Source: Desulfurococcales archaeon (GTDB lineage Archaea; Thermoproteota; Thermoprotei_A; Sulfolobales; Ignisphaeraceae). From it: 10,988 bases of DNA. The position numbers were made by a program, and so were the translations under genes. Below are positions 1 to 5,387 of this stretch, one piece after another; the stretch's first letter is position 1; every line of letters begins with the position of its first letter. The stretch covers positions 1 to 10,988 of the forward strand of contig JAPYWC010000023.1 in assembly GCA_028276605.1 (NCBI GenBank), in the 5' to 3' direction. The notes under the pieces were generated by a model. It saw nothing but the letters and a program-made list of their open reading frames with translations. It was not told the DNA's origin and searched no databases.

Positions 1-828
1 AACGATAACAGATAAAGCTGTACCACCATTTGCATCAGCATCTATTTTAGTTAAAATAACTGTATCAACACCTACAGCCTCATCAAACCTCTTTACCTGC
101 TCAAGAGCATCATTACCTGTTAACGCATCTAAGACTAGGATCTTTAGATGTGGTTTAACAACTCTTACAACCTTTCTGAGCTCGTTCATGAGATCTTCGT
201 CTATATGCATTCTACCCGCAGTGTCAATTAGTGCAACATCAAACCCACGCTTCTTAGCATAAAGAATTCCATCGAGAGCTGTGGCCGCCGGATCTGCACC
301 ATACTTTCCCCCAATAAAATCTACAGCTATTCTCTCTGCATGTTTCCTTAGCTGCTCCTGTGCACCAGCCCTAAAGGTATCTGCAGCGATAACAATTGGT
401 TTGAGATTCGCTTGCTTTAGCTTATAAGCAACTTTTGCAATAGTCGTCGTCTTACCAACGCCATTGATGCCCATAAAAAGCAGTTTTACGGGGCGTTCCT
501 GCTGTAGCACAGACCTTACAAAGTTCAGTAGATCAAATCTCGATGCAGAGGAAAGTATTGCAAGTATAGATTGCTGAACATAATCCTCAACAAACTTCTG
601 AGCGTTTTCACCTCTCCTAATCTTCAGTGTTTCCAGCCTGTTTCTAATATCGCCCACAATCTTCTCGGCAATCTCATACGCAACATCTGCCTCTAGCAAC
701 TTCATAAAAAGCTCATTAGTGAAGCTTTCAATTTCCTTTTCGCTTAGCTCCCTATAAAGAATGACATCTTGAACTTTATTAACTACCTCCCGAAAAATCT
801 TCTTGAGCTTACCAAACAAAGCAGCCAA
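1..828 (-). CDS. ftsY: Signal recognition particle receptor FtsY, 3'-truncated by the window edge
   Basis: FtsY is the SRP receptor GTPase that docks ribosome-nascent chain-SRP complexes at the membrane. I translated this frame directly: 276 codons are present and the frame stays open past base 1, so roughly the last 25-30 residues of a typical archaeal FtsY are missing. An N-terminal helical N domain (about residues 1-105) is followed by the G domain: P-loop GINGVGKT at 120-127, DTFRAGAQEQL at 150-160, DTAGR at 202-206 and TKID at 260-263. These are the diagnostic SRP-GTPase motifs, and DTFRAGAQEQL separates FtsY/SRP54 from other GTPases. No ATG is available; I chose a TTG at 828 (a second TTG three codons on is possible). 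The start lies 19 bases after the prefoldin alpha stop, in the same operon. The short N-terminus without a long acidic region is usual for archaeal FtsY. Identity is certain; the start is not. Confidence 0.95.
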   Translation of the reverse strand, partial: MAALFGKLKKIFREVVNKVQDVILYRELSEKEIESFTNELFMKLLEADVAYEIAEKIVGDIRNRLETLKIRRGENAQKFVEDYVQQSILAILSSASRFDLLNFVRSVLQQERPVKLLFMGINGVGKTTTIAKVAYKLKQANLKPIVIAADTFRAGAQEQLRKHAERIAVDFIGGKYGADPAATALDGILYAKKRGFDVALIDTAGRMHIDEDLMNELRKVVRVVKPHLKILVLDALTGNDALEQVKRFDEAVGVDTVILTKIDADANGGTALSVIV

Positions 829-847
829 CCTAGCACATGAACCTACT

Positions 848-1303
848 TTACTTCTTGACCTCTTCAGCTCTTTGAAGAGCTGCTACATACTCCTGAATTT
901 TTCTCTGTAGCTGCTCATAGATACTATTTAGTCTCTTAAGCTCAGCCTCTGTGTACTTCAAAGACTCTGTCAACTCCTTCTCATATTCTATAAGAATCTT
1001 CTTAGCGCTTTCTATTGGTACCGTAGCATAGTAATCTCTGCTTATCCTAACGGTTGCTTCATCGCTTGAAAGTATCTGCACTTTGATAAAAACGTAACCG
1101 TTCCTATCCAGAGCCGCTAATACGGTTTTCTCACTAGCTTTTTGTATATTGCTTAGCGTTTCATAAGCCATTCTTATTTCTTGAATCTCAGATGCTATGG
1201 CGAGAGACCGTGACTGCACAAGCCTTATAGCTTCGCGAAGCTCGTCTAATTGGAGTAGTAGTTGCTGTAAGGTTTCCTCAATTTTTTCCTTATCTGAAGC
1301 CAT
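848..1303 (-). CDS. pfdA: Prefoldin alpha subunit
   Basis: This is the alpha subunit of the hexameric (alpha2 beta4) prefoldin, an ATP-independent cytosolic chaperone that holds unfolded proteins and hands them to the thermosome. The 151 residues show the family architecture: an N-terminal coiled coil (about 4-58, Leu/Ile-rich heptads), a central beta-hairpin section (about 60-98, with the LDRNGYVFIKVQ and TVRISRDYYATVPIE strands) and a C-terminal coiled coil (about 98-149). The length is normal for the family. Its ATG overlaps the stop of the upstream L18a gene by one base (TAATG), which suggests translational coupling. Sitting next to ftsY and ribosomal genes is typical for this gene in crenarchaea, where it links folding and targeting to ribosome production. 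Confidence 0.92.
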   Translation of the reverse strand: MASDKEKIEETLQQLLLQLDELREAIRLVQSRSLAIASEIQEIRMAYETLSNIQKASEKTVLAALDRNGYVFIKVQILSSDEATVRISRDYYATVPIESAKKILIEYEKELTESLKYTEAELKRLNSIYEQLQRKIQEYVAALQRAEEVKK

Positions 1304-1563
1304 TAAATCACCATCCTAGTGAGTGAGGCAAGATCACGTACATACTTACCCTTAGCTTCTTCTGGCGGTATCTCAGAGATCTTGAACACCTTTATATTGC
1401 TTCTCTTCACCTTATGTCTGCTACCTAGGAGAGAATAGACAAGTTCAAGTGCTTGCTTCTCGTTTAATGCTCTAACTTCAACTGAGAACTTCTGCCACCT
1501 AGGTAGTCTATCTATGCCTATTAACATTACCCCTTCTATCCTATACACCTTCACTTCACCCAT
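1303..1563 (-). CDS. rpl18a: Large-subunit ribosomal protein L18Ae / LX (L20a)
   Basis: A small 86-residue protein that matches archaeal ribosomal protein LX (L18a/L20a), a component of the 50S subunit homologous to part of eukaryotic L18a/eL20. The recognisable family features are the short strand-rich start (VKVYRIEGVM), the helix NEKQALELVYSLLGSRHKVKR with the conserved SRHKVKR-type basic turn, and the IKVFKISEIPPEEAK segment near the C-terminus. Length is normal. Its ATG overlaps the aIF6 stop codon by one base (TAATG), and its own stop overlaps the prefoldin alpha start in the same way, so aIF6, LX and prefoldin alpha are probably translated in a coupled fashion. The neighbourhood aIF6-LX-pfdA-ftsY is characteristic of crenarchaeal genomes and strengthens the assignment. 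Confidence 0.9.
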   Translation of the reverse strand: MGEVKVYRIEGVMLIGIDRLPRWQKFSVEVRALNEKQALELVYSLLGSRHKVKRSNIKVFKISEIPPEEAKGKYVRDLASLTRMVI

Positions 1564-2237
1564 TACCTTGCACCCCCAAACATTTTACTTATTCTAAGTA
1601 TTTCAGGACCAGTAGTTCTTTCACCAACTAGCAGACCTTTAGAATTTCCAACAAGACCTGACTTAATAAACCCAACTCCAAAGTTAACTGTGCCAACATC
1701 AAAGGGAACTTCAAAAATGTCTGATAAAAACTCTAATTCCTTCTCCGTAGTCTCTGGATGAGCCAAACCCGCAATATTGTTTACATAAGCGGCTGAACCA
1801 ACTGTCGTAAGCCCCGCTATTGTGCCTTTTTCAACGGTTTCGACTTGAAGTACATCAATTATCGGCTTCTTAAGTTCATCAAATGCTTCAGGACTTACTA
1901 AAGCAGCTTTATCGTTGACAAGCACAATATTTCCTAATGCTGTATACTTAGTCTTTACCATAGCTACGTTAATATCCAGACTTCTTTTTATACTGAGAAA
2001 TTCATGCTCCTTAGTTATTGGAGGCAGAAGGAGCCCTTTATTGTTACCTACAACAAATATTCCTATAAGCCCTGTATCCCCTATAGATGCCTTTACTACA
2101 GGTACTTGTAGAACTCTCGACACAAATTCACAGAATTTTTCATCTGCATCGTAAGGAACCAGAGCGAAAAGGTCATTAGCAAAAATGTATACACCTATAT
2201 GTGGATTACCTTTAAAAGTCAGCTTCTCAATTATCAC
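1563..2237 (-). CDS. eif6: Translation initiation factor 6 (aIF6), ribosome anti-association factor
   Basis: aIF6 binds the 50S subunit at its intersubunit face, prevents premature joining with the 30S subunit and takes part in late large-subunit maturation. The 224 residues show the five-fold internal repeat of the pentein-like eIF6 fold. The repeat cores are visible as FANDLFALVP (19-28), VGNNKGLLLP (63-72), VNDKAALVSP (107-116), VNNIAGLAHP (152-161) and VGNSKGLLVG (196-205), each a turn with N followed by A/G and a hydrophobic strand. Length is normal for the archaeal factor. The start is a GTG. A strong GGAGGT ribosome binding site lies about ten bases before it, overlapping the end of the L31e gene, which supports this start. 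It sits between L31e and LX in the ribosomal operon. Confidence 0.95.
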   Translation of the reverse strand: MIIEKLTFKGNPHIGVYIFANDLFALVPYDADEKFCEFVSRVLQVPVVKASIGDTGLIGIFVVGNNKGLLLPPITKEHEFLSIKRSLDINVAMVKTKYTALGNIVLVNDKAALVSPEAFDELKKPIIDVLQVETVEKGTIAGLTTVGSAAYVNNIAGLAHPETTEKELEFLSDIFEVPFDVGTVNFGVGFIKSGLVGNSKGLLVGERTTGPEILRISKMFGGAR

Positions 2238-2245
2238 TCTTAACT

Positions 2246-2518
2246 CTACCTCCTCACCTCAACAGCAAGACTTGCCTTGAACACACCACTATCTATCTTT
2301 GTAACCTTTATTGCTATCCTTCTAGGAGGCTTCTCAATTTTCCTTCTGAATATGTAGTGACTTATTAGCGGATCTAGCAATACTTTGCCTCCTAGGTGTC
2401 GAGCCAGCAATTTTCTGATATAACGAATTGCCCTTTTTCCTCTATCCCTCCTACTACCAGCTCTATATACATGTCTAAGATGAATAATATATAGACCTTC
2501 AGATTTCTCCTGTGGCAT
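2246..2518 (-). CDS. rpl31e: Large-subunit ribosomal protein L31e
   Basis: A 90-residue basic protein of the 50S subunit, located near the polypeptide exit tunnel, where L31e lies close to the SRP and nascent-chain factor docking site. The family signature is visible as YIIHLRHVYRAGSRRDRGKRAIRYIRKLL in residues 10-38, with the RAxxRxRxKRAIRxIR basic helix, followed by a strand with HLGGKVLLDPLISHYIFRRKIEKPPRRIAIKVTK (note the typical PPRR turn). The C-terminal VEVRR end is also usual. It follows L39e after an 11-base gap and precedes aIF6 by 8 bases; its last codons carry the ribosome binding site of aIF6. Its pairing with L39e, also an exit-tunnel protein, is conserved widely in archaea. Confidence 0.93.
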   Translation of the reverse strand: MPQEKSEGLYIIHLRHVYRAGSRRDRGKRAIRYIRKLLARHLGGKVLLDPLISHYIFRRKIEKPPRRIAIKVTKIDSGVFKASLAVEVRR

Positions 2519-2529
2519 TAGTTACAGCC

Positions 2530-2688
2530 CTAAACATCTTTTAGCTTTGATCTACGCCAATGTCTTAGTCTGTACGGTCTTAAAACCCTTCTTCTGGTCT
2601 TCACAGTTACCCATACTGGAACAGGCTGGTTTGATTTTTCTCTATTTATGAGTCTAAGCTTCTTTGCCAAAGGTTTATGATGCGCCAT
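2530..2688 (-). CDS. rpl39e: Large-subunit ribosomal protein L39e
   Basis: L39e is a very small, highly basic protein that lines the polypeptide exit tunnel of the archaeal and eukaryotic large subunit. The product is 52 residues from the internal ATG (starting MAHHKPLAKK), matching the usual 51-52 residues. It shows the family features: the K/R-rich N-terminal helix, NQPVPVWVTVKT in the middle, and the RPYRLRHWRRSKLK tail with its conserved tryptophan. The open frame continues 20 codons further upstream into the PDCD5 gene. I reject that longer start because the ATG at 2688 has a clear GGAGG ribosome binding site at normal spacing and the extra residues do not belong to the family. It lies 13 bases downstream of the PDCD5-family gene and 11 bases before L31e. 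Confidence 0.95.
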   Translation of the reverse strand: MAHHKPLAKKLRLINREKSNQPVPVWVTVKTRRRVLRPYRLRHWRRSKLKDV

Positions 2689-2701
2689 AGGGGTCCTCCA
2701 C

Positions 2702-3070
2702 CTACTTTTCTCTAATGCTAATCCTAAACTCTCTCCTTGTCTTCTCATATATTTCTGCCAAAATATCCCTTAGCTCCTCATCAGTTAGAGGTCTTGTTAT
2801 CCTGCCCTGTAGAGCTAAAGCTATAAGCCTATCTTCCACAGCCTTTGCTATTTCAGGCCTCACTAACTTTATATTAGCTAGCCTTTCTCTAGCTTCAGGT
2901 GTAAGTATGAGCCTCAAAATCTCCTGTCTCCTAGCCTCTTCCTCCAATTGCTTCCTTCTAAGCTCTGCCTCCCTAGCCTTTGCCAATATCTCTTTGTACC
3001 TTTTTGCCAACAACGCTTCTAGCTCCTCATCACTGACTTCTGAATTGTATAGAAGCTCCTCATCGTACAT
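2702..3070 (-). CDS. PDCD5-family DNA-binding protein
   Basis: A 122-residue helical protein of the PDCD5/TFAR19 family, found in archaea and eukaryotes. Archaeal members bind double-stranded DNA in structural work, but their cellular role is not settled. A charged N-terminal segment with acidic residues (DEELLYNSEVSDEELEALL) leads into a long charged helix (AREAELRRKQLEEEARRQEILR, about 32-53). The conserved core follows: ILTPEARERLANIKLVRPEIAKAVEDRLIALALQGRI (about 55-91), with the LTPEARERLxxxxLVxPExAxxVExxLIxLAQxGxI pattern, then the C-terminal ITRPLTDEELRDILAEI. The first ATG after a GGGTG ribosome binding site is used. A 65-base gap separates it from the upstream rps19e gene, the largest gap in the operon. 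Its place among ribosomal genes, usual in archaea, hints at a translation-linked role. Confidence 0.92.
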   Translation of the reverse strand: MYDEELLYNSEVSDEELEALLAKRYKEILAKAREAELRRKQLEEEARRQEILRLILTPEARERLANIKLVRPEIAKAVEDRLIALALQGRITRPLTDEELRDILAEIYEKTRREFRISIREK

Positions 3071-3135
3071 TACGTTACACCCATCATAAGCTTTACCTTA
3101 ACTCTCACCTAAAGTAGAATGTCTAGAAAGCCTAA

Positions 3136-3645
3136 TTAACTTGATGAAGCAGAAGATGATGATAGTGATGATAGTAAAGACTTAGGTGCATATTTAGCTA
3201 GTTCTGGTCGTGACTTCAACAATTCTTTAAAGATTTCGAAAGCTATTCTATCTAGCAATCTCCTACCCTCATCTGTCAAGACTCTACCCTTTCCTTCGAT
3301 CTTCTTAACTAGCCCAGCCTTCTCAAGTTGTTGCAAAATCTTTCTTATATGCGACCCTCCACATTTTCTAAAGTGTGGCGGTGCAGAACCCCTTCGCTTT
3401 AAGCCGCCGAATATTACTCTAAATGTTTCAATCCCTATCGGTTCGCTTGCTAAGTAAAGCTTTCTCAATATTGCAGCAGCCCTAATGTACCACCAATCAG
3501 GGTTGTCAGGCACACGCTCTCTATGAGATCCTGTCTTAACAAAGAAAGCCCACTGTGGTGGTCTAACAGCTGGTACATTGTTCTTTAGGTACTCTGCAAG
3601 TCTTTGAATGAGCATGTCTGCAGGTACATCCTTTACTGTGACCAT
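3136..3645 (-). CDS. rps19e: Small-subunit ribosomal protein S19e with an added Ser-rich tail
   Basis: S19e is a 30S head protein needed for small-subunit maturation in archaea and eukaryotes. The winged-helix-like fold is recognisable from the family motifs: VKDVPADMLIQRLAEYLKN (4-22), RPPQWAFFVKTG (28-39), the conserved PDNPDWWYIRAAAILRKLY (46-64), YGGLKRRGSAPPHF-like FGGLKRRGSAPPHFRKCGGS (79-98) and RKILQQLEKAGLV with LTDEGRRLLDRIA. Residues up to about 156 match a normal length of about 150. The protein then adds SLLSSLSSSSASSS (156-169), a low-complexity tail encoded largely by repeated TCA/TCT codons that I do not recognise from other S19e proteins. The start is an ATG at 3645, 39 bases downstream of the YhbY-like gene. 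Identity is firm; the tail could be strain-specific slippage or a sequencing effect. Confidence 0.94.
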   Translation of the reverse strand: MVTVKDVPADMLIQRLAEYLKNNVPAVRPPQWAFFVKTGSHRERVPDNPDWWYIRAAAILRKLYLASEPIGIETFRVIFGGLKRRGSAPPHFRKCGGSHIRKILQQLEKAGLVKKIEGKGRVLTDEGRRLLDRIAFEIFKELLKSRPELAKYAPKSLLSSLSSSSASSS

Positions 3646-3684
3646 GCTGCATTACCGTTAATCTAGACTTTTTTGTTCTTATCC

Positions 3685-3969
3685 CTACTCACTCTTTAGC
3701 TTTCTACTTATAAGCACATATGTATATCCTCGTATATCAGCAACAATAGCATCTAGTTTTTTAGCTAGCTCTATAATATCCTTATCGGTTACCTTGTCTC
3801 GGGCGCTTCTAAGAAGCTTTATCTTTACAGCTCTATGCTCTTTCAATCTTCTTTCAATTTCCTTTATGATACCTTCGTGAAGCCCTGCTTTACCTATCCT
3901 AACATCAGCTTTCTCTGCCACCTTTTTCTTCCTTAACTCCTCTGCTAACCCCTTCAGCCTTACCACCAC
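3685..3969 (-). CDS. YhbY/CRM-domain RNA-binding protein
   Basis: A 94-residue basic protein of the YhbY (CRM domain) family, small single-domain RNA-binding proteins that associate with pre-ribosomal particles in bacteria and have archaeal homologues. The family pattern is visible: ADVRIGKAGLHEGIIKEIERRLKEHRAVKIKLL (21-53, with the G-K-xGL turn followed by an amphipathic helix), then a helix DKDIIELAKKLDAIVADIRG (63-81) and the final strand YTYVLISRK, equivalent to the family's GxxxVLYR end. The reading frame starts with two consecutive GTG codons at 3969 and 3966; a GGTGAG site just upstream fits the second better. The start overlaps the 3' end of rnp4 by about 60 bases, so the two are almost certainly co-transcribed and coupled. 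The pairing fits a role in RNA processing or ribosome assembly. Confidence 0.88.
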   Translation of the reverse strand: MVVRLKGLAEELRKKKVAEKADVRIGKAGLHEGIIKEIERRLKEHRAVKIKLLRSARDKVTDKDIIELAKKLDAIVADIRGYTYVLISRKLKSE

Positions 3970-4318
3970 CTCTCACCACAAATTCGTATCTATGGATCCA
4001 GCCACAAGAAAGACATTTTGTTACAACCCTTAAAGCTTTTCCATCTCTGCGAGTACGTACTCTTGCATTAAATCCTGGCACCATTATAATGTGACAATGT
4101 TTACAAATCCACCTCTTTATGTCTTTAGGTATCTTAACCCTGGTTCTCATAGATATTCTCCTAATAAGCTCGCCATAGCGCCTAGCATACTCATAATCAC
4201 CCCTCTTGACAGCTTCGATACCAAGCCTAAATAACAATTCCATACGCTCAATAGCAATAGTTCTAATGAGCTTTTCGATTCCTCTATCCTTTCTAGTCAC
4301 CTTTCGAGCACCAGTCAT
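3905..4318 (-). CDS. rnp4: RNase P protein component 4 (Rpp21/Rpr2)
   Basis: This is the Rpp21 subunit of archaeal RNase P, which with Rpp29 stabilises the specificity side of the catalytic RNA for 5' maturation of tRNAs. The protein has two N-terminal helices rich in Arg/Glu (RKDRGIEKLIRTIAIERMELLFRLGIEAV and a following DYEYARRYGELIRRISMRTRVKIP), the second with the conserved RxYxxLIRRIxxRxRVKIP signature. A zinc ribbon follows, with ligands CxxC in RWICKHC and CxxC in TKCLSCGW. The C-terminal stretch after the ribbon is Gly/Lys/Glu-rich and probably disordered. The frame can also begin at a GTG at 4324. I prefer the ATG at 4318, because it sits 27 bases from a TATA element centred at 4346 and just after a GGGGGTG sequence. 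It is the first gene of the operon and lies divergent to a tRNA gene. Confidence 0.93.
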   Translation of the reverse strand: MTGARKVTRKDRGIEKLIRTIAIERMELLFRLGIEAVKRGDYEYARRYGELIRRISMRTRVKIPKDIKRWICKHCHIIMVPGFNARVRTRRDGKALRVVTKCLSCGWIHRYEFVVRGGGKAEGVSRGVKEEKGGRES

Positions 4319-4341
4319 TTGCACCCCCTAACGCGAATAAA

Positions 4342-4350
4342 GCTTTTAAG
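4342..4350. promoter_or_regulatory. Near-palindromic TATA box shared by rnp4 and tRNA-Glu
   Basis: The plus strand reads GCTTTTAAG and the minus strand CTTAAAAGC, each acceptable as an archaeal TATA box. The centre (4346) lies about 28 bases from the rnp4 ATG on the minus side and about 31 bases from the first base of the tRNA on the plus side. This matches the usual 25-30 base distance from TATA centre to transcription start in both directions. I see no other TATA-like sequence at suitable spacing for either gene, so a single TBP site seems to serve both. This is inference from spacing and sequence; start sites have not been measured. Confidence 0.55.
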
Positions 4351-4376
4351 ACCTCTCGCCATAGGTTTTACACAGC

Positions 4377-4479
4377 GCCGCGGTAGTATAGCCCGGTCAA
4401 GTATGCGGGCCTCTCGAGCCCGTGACGCCAGCTAAGTGAAAAGGCGCGGGAGACCCGGGTTCAAATCCCGGCCGCGGCA
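4377..4479 (+). tRNA. tRNA-Glu (anticodon CTC) with an intron at position 45/46
   Basis: The gene folds into a complete cloverleaf once 28 bases are removed. The acceptor stem is GCCGCGG (4377-4383) with CCGCGGC (4472-4478), discriminator A4479 and no encoded CCA. The D stem GTAT (4386-4389) pairs with GTAT (4401-4404) using G-U wobbles. The anticodon stem CGGGC (4406-4410) pairs with GCCCG (4418-4422), and the loop CTCTCGA gives anticodon CTC at 4413-4415, which reads GAG (Glu). The T arm is CCGGG-TTCAAAT-CCCGG (4455-4471). Between anticodon stem and T stem there are 32 bases instead of the 4 expected for tRNA-Glu; this is explained by an intron (separate entry). The mature product would be 75 nt with variable loop TGAC. 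A promoter element lies about 31 bases upstream. Confidence 0.95.
4425..4452 (+). other. tRNA-Glu intron with a bulge-helix-bulge splice structure
   Basis: A 28-nt insertion in the variable region. The exon CCCG (4419-4422) pairs with intron CGGG (4447-4450) to give a 4-bp central helix. The flanking three-base bulges are TGA (4423-4425) and AGA (4451-4453), and CGCC (4426-4429) pairs with GGCG (4443-4446) as the intron hairpin with a 13-base loop. Cutting after the second base of each bulge removes 4425-4452 and joins G4424 to A4453, recreating the variable loop TGAC exactly. This is the substrate of the archaeal splicing endonuclease. The outer helix is almost absent (G4418-C4454 only), so it is a relaxed form of the motif, which in crenarchaea is cut by the heterotetrameric enzyme. 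The intron CGGG copies the 5' strand of the anticodon stem, so precursor and mature folds are mutually exclusive. Confidence 0.9.
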
Positions 4480-4732
4480 TCAATTTAATAAATTCAAAAC
4501 CTGCATTTATCTTATCGCATGTAAGAGATCCCATGCATTATCTAACCTTGTACAACTCCCTATAGCTTACATTGTAATTTCGTAATTTGGTTTAATGCTA
4601 AATAGGTTAAAAGCGCATTAAGGAGTGTTGAAAAGCCATTTCAAAGCGAAGTAGTTGTGACACAACTATATACGATCATATGCACTTGTATATAGCATAA
4701 CTCTAAAGTGGTTCTTTAATACTGTAGACTGC
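4480..4732. other. Gene-free stretch between tRNA-Glu and the four-cysteine protein
   Basis: I find no coding frame of convincing length or composition and no RNA gene that I recognise in these 253 bases. The strand arrangement is convergent: the tRNA ends on the left and the minus-strand gene ends on the right. No clear T-run terminator is present. The stretch contains two overlapping inverted repeats at 4652-4695 (separate entry). I see no copy of the tRNA 3' end here, so there is no sign of an integrated element. Confidence 0.6.
4652..4695. repeat. Two overlapping inverted repeats
   Basis: The first is a 17-base near-perfect palindrome, TAGTTGTG-A-CACAACTA (4652-4668), with 8-base arms. 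The second uses CTATATAC (4666-4673) and GTATATAG (4688-4695), 8-base perfect arms around a 14-base loop; it shares three bases with the first. They lie between two converging genes, so they could be a protein-binding site or a structured 3' end of one transcript. There is no T-run after either, which speaks against a standard terminator. AT-rich arms can arise by chance, so I treat them as a structural observation only. Confidence 0.5.
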
Positions 4733-5023
4733 TTATCCCTCTCTAGATCTCCAGAAAGGGCAAACAGCACATACCTCTGGGTGTTTATCTACTCTGGGCC
4801 TCCATTCATTATTAATTTGTATTGTGTGCAATGTAGGTAAATCTACATCAAATTTGAGTAGTGTACAAGTCCCAGTGATTCTGTCAAAGAATATGCATCT
4901 CGCTGCCTTCTCTTTGCCTATAATCATAATATTAGAAATTATTGTGGCTAGATCACGTATATACTCCTCCATTGAACTCTCTCTATTCTTGTTCAATTCC
5001 TTGCTTCTCATAATTTTAATCAT
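4733..5023 (-). CDS. Small four-cysteine protein of unknown function
   Basis: I do not recognise this 96-residue protein. The first 40 residues are charged and helical (EEYIRDLATIISNIMIIGKEKA). Then come two pairs of cysteines, C43-x9-C53 (RCIFFDRITGTC) and C85-x2-C88 (VCAVCPFW), a spacing that could hold one metal ion or an iron-sulphur centre between two beta hairpins. A conserved-looking Trp-Arg-Pro (WRPRVDKHPEVC) precedes the second pair. The ATG at 5023 has a GTGAGGT ribosome binding site about eight bases upstream, which supports translation; an alternative start at Met18 is possible. The gene stands alone between a tRNA gene and the divergent aminopropyltransferase gene, so context gives no function. 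The real-gene call rests on the ribosome binding site and the paired cysteines. Confidence 0.7.
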   Translation of the reverse strand: MIKIMRSKELNKNRESSMEEYIRDLATIISNIMIIGKEKAARCIFFDRITGTCTLLKFDVDLPTLHTIQINNEWRPRVDKHPEVCAVCPFWRSREG

Positions 5024-5387
5024 ACTATTACAACCTCACATACATGACTAGCTAAAATTAGATGCAGCACTATTACCAATTACTAATGTTATATCAAGTA
5101 GTTAATGCTATAAGAACTAAGCCTCAAGACCATAGAATATGGTAGCACTAGATATAATCACATTAGCTAAGGTTATCAGCGCTTTGGCCCCACATCATGA
5201 CATCAGAGTTTAGCGTGATCATCACACTTTGTTTCGGTTCGTTAAAAGGTTGTTACACCCAAAATTTATAGGCTCTCTCATTTCATAACCTTAAACCTTC
5301 GAATGAACCAATCTCTTTAAATTTTCTTTAAATAAAATTATTTAAACTAAACTAGTCTTGAGTTTGGAAAATGCACAAGGTGAGAGA
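5024..5387. other. Divergent intergenic region upstream of the aminopropyltransferase
   Basis: This stretch separates two diverging genes and carries the promoters of both. On the plus side a TATA element lies at 5326-5334 (separate entry); a second TATA-like sequence, AAAATTTATAGG, lies around 5261-5272. On the minus side TATA-like sequences occur near 5050-5060 and 5089-5097, neither decisive. A short palindrome GTGAT-C-ATCAC sits at 5215-5225 and could be an operator half-site pair. I see no coding frame or known RNA gene. Confidence 0.5.
5326..5334 (+). promoter_or_regulatory. TATA box of the aminopropyltransferase gene
   Basis: CTTTAAATA on the plus strand, inside an A/T-rich stretch. 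Its centre (5330) predicts transcription start near 5355-5358. This would give a leader of about 30 bases that carries the GGTGAG ribosome binding site (5379-5384) before the ATG at 5388. If the TTG at 5358 were the start instead, the mRNA would be leaderless. Confidence 0.55.

Noticed and set aside
1915..2154. Open frame on the plus strand inside aIF6
   Set aside because: It is fully contained in the conserved aIF6 gene on the other strand and shows no protein features of its own.
2715..3089. Open frame on the plus strand opposite the PDCD5 gene
   Set aside because: Its Ser/Leu-rich product mirrors the charged helices of the well-supported minus-strand gene; it has no ribosome binding site and no family features.
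4377..4479. A tRNA with a long variable arm (Ser or Leu type)
   Set aside because: The extra bases do not form a proper variable arm on the mature cloverleaf. The anticodon is CTC, and excision at a bulge-helix-bulge restores an exact four-base Glu variable loop.
4480..4732. Integration scar or attachment site downstream of the tRNA
   Set aside because: tRNA 3' ends are common integration sites, but no repeat of the tRNA 3' end and no integrase or mobile gene is visible in the window.
5176..5199. Possible C/D box sRNA on the minus strand (ATGATGT followed by CTGA)
   Set aside because: The C box is imperfect and I found no matching C' and D boxes at the expected distance, so the pair is likely chance.
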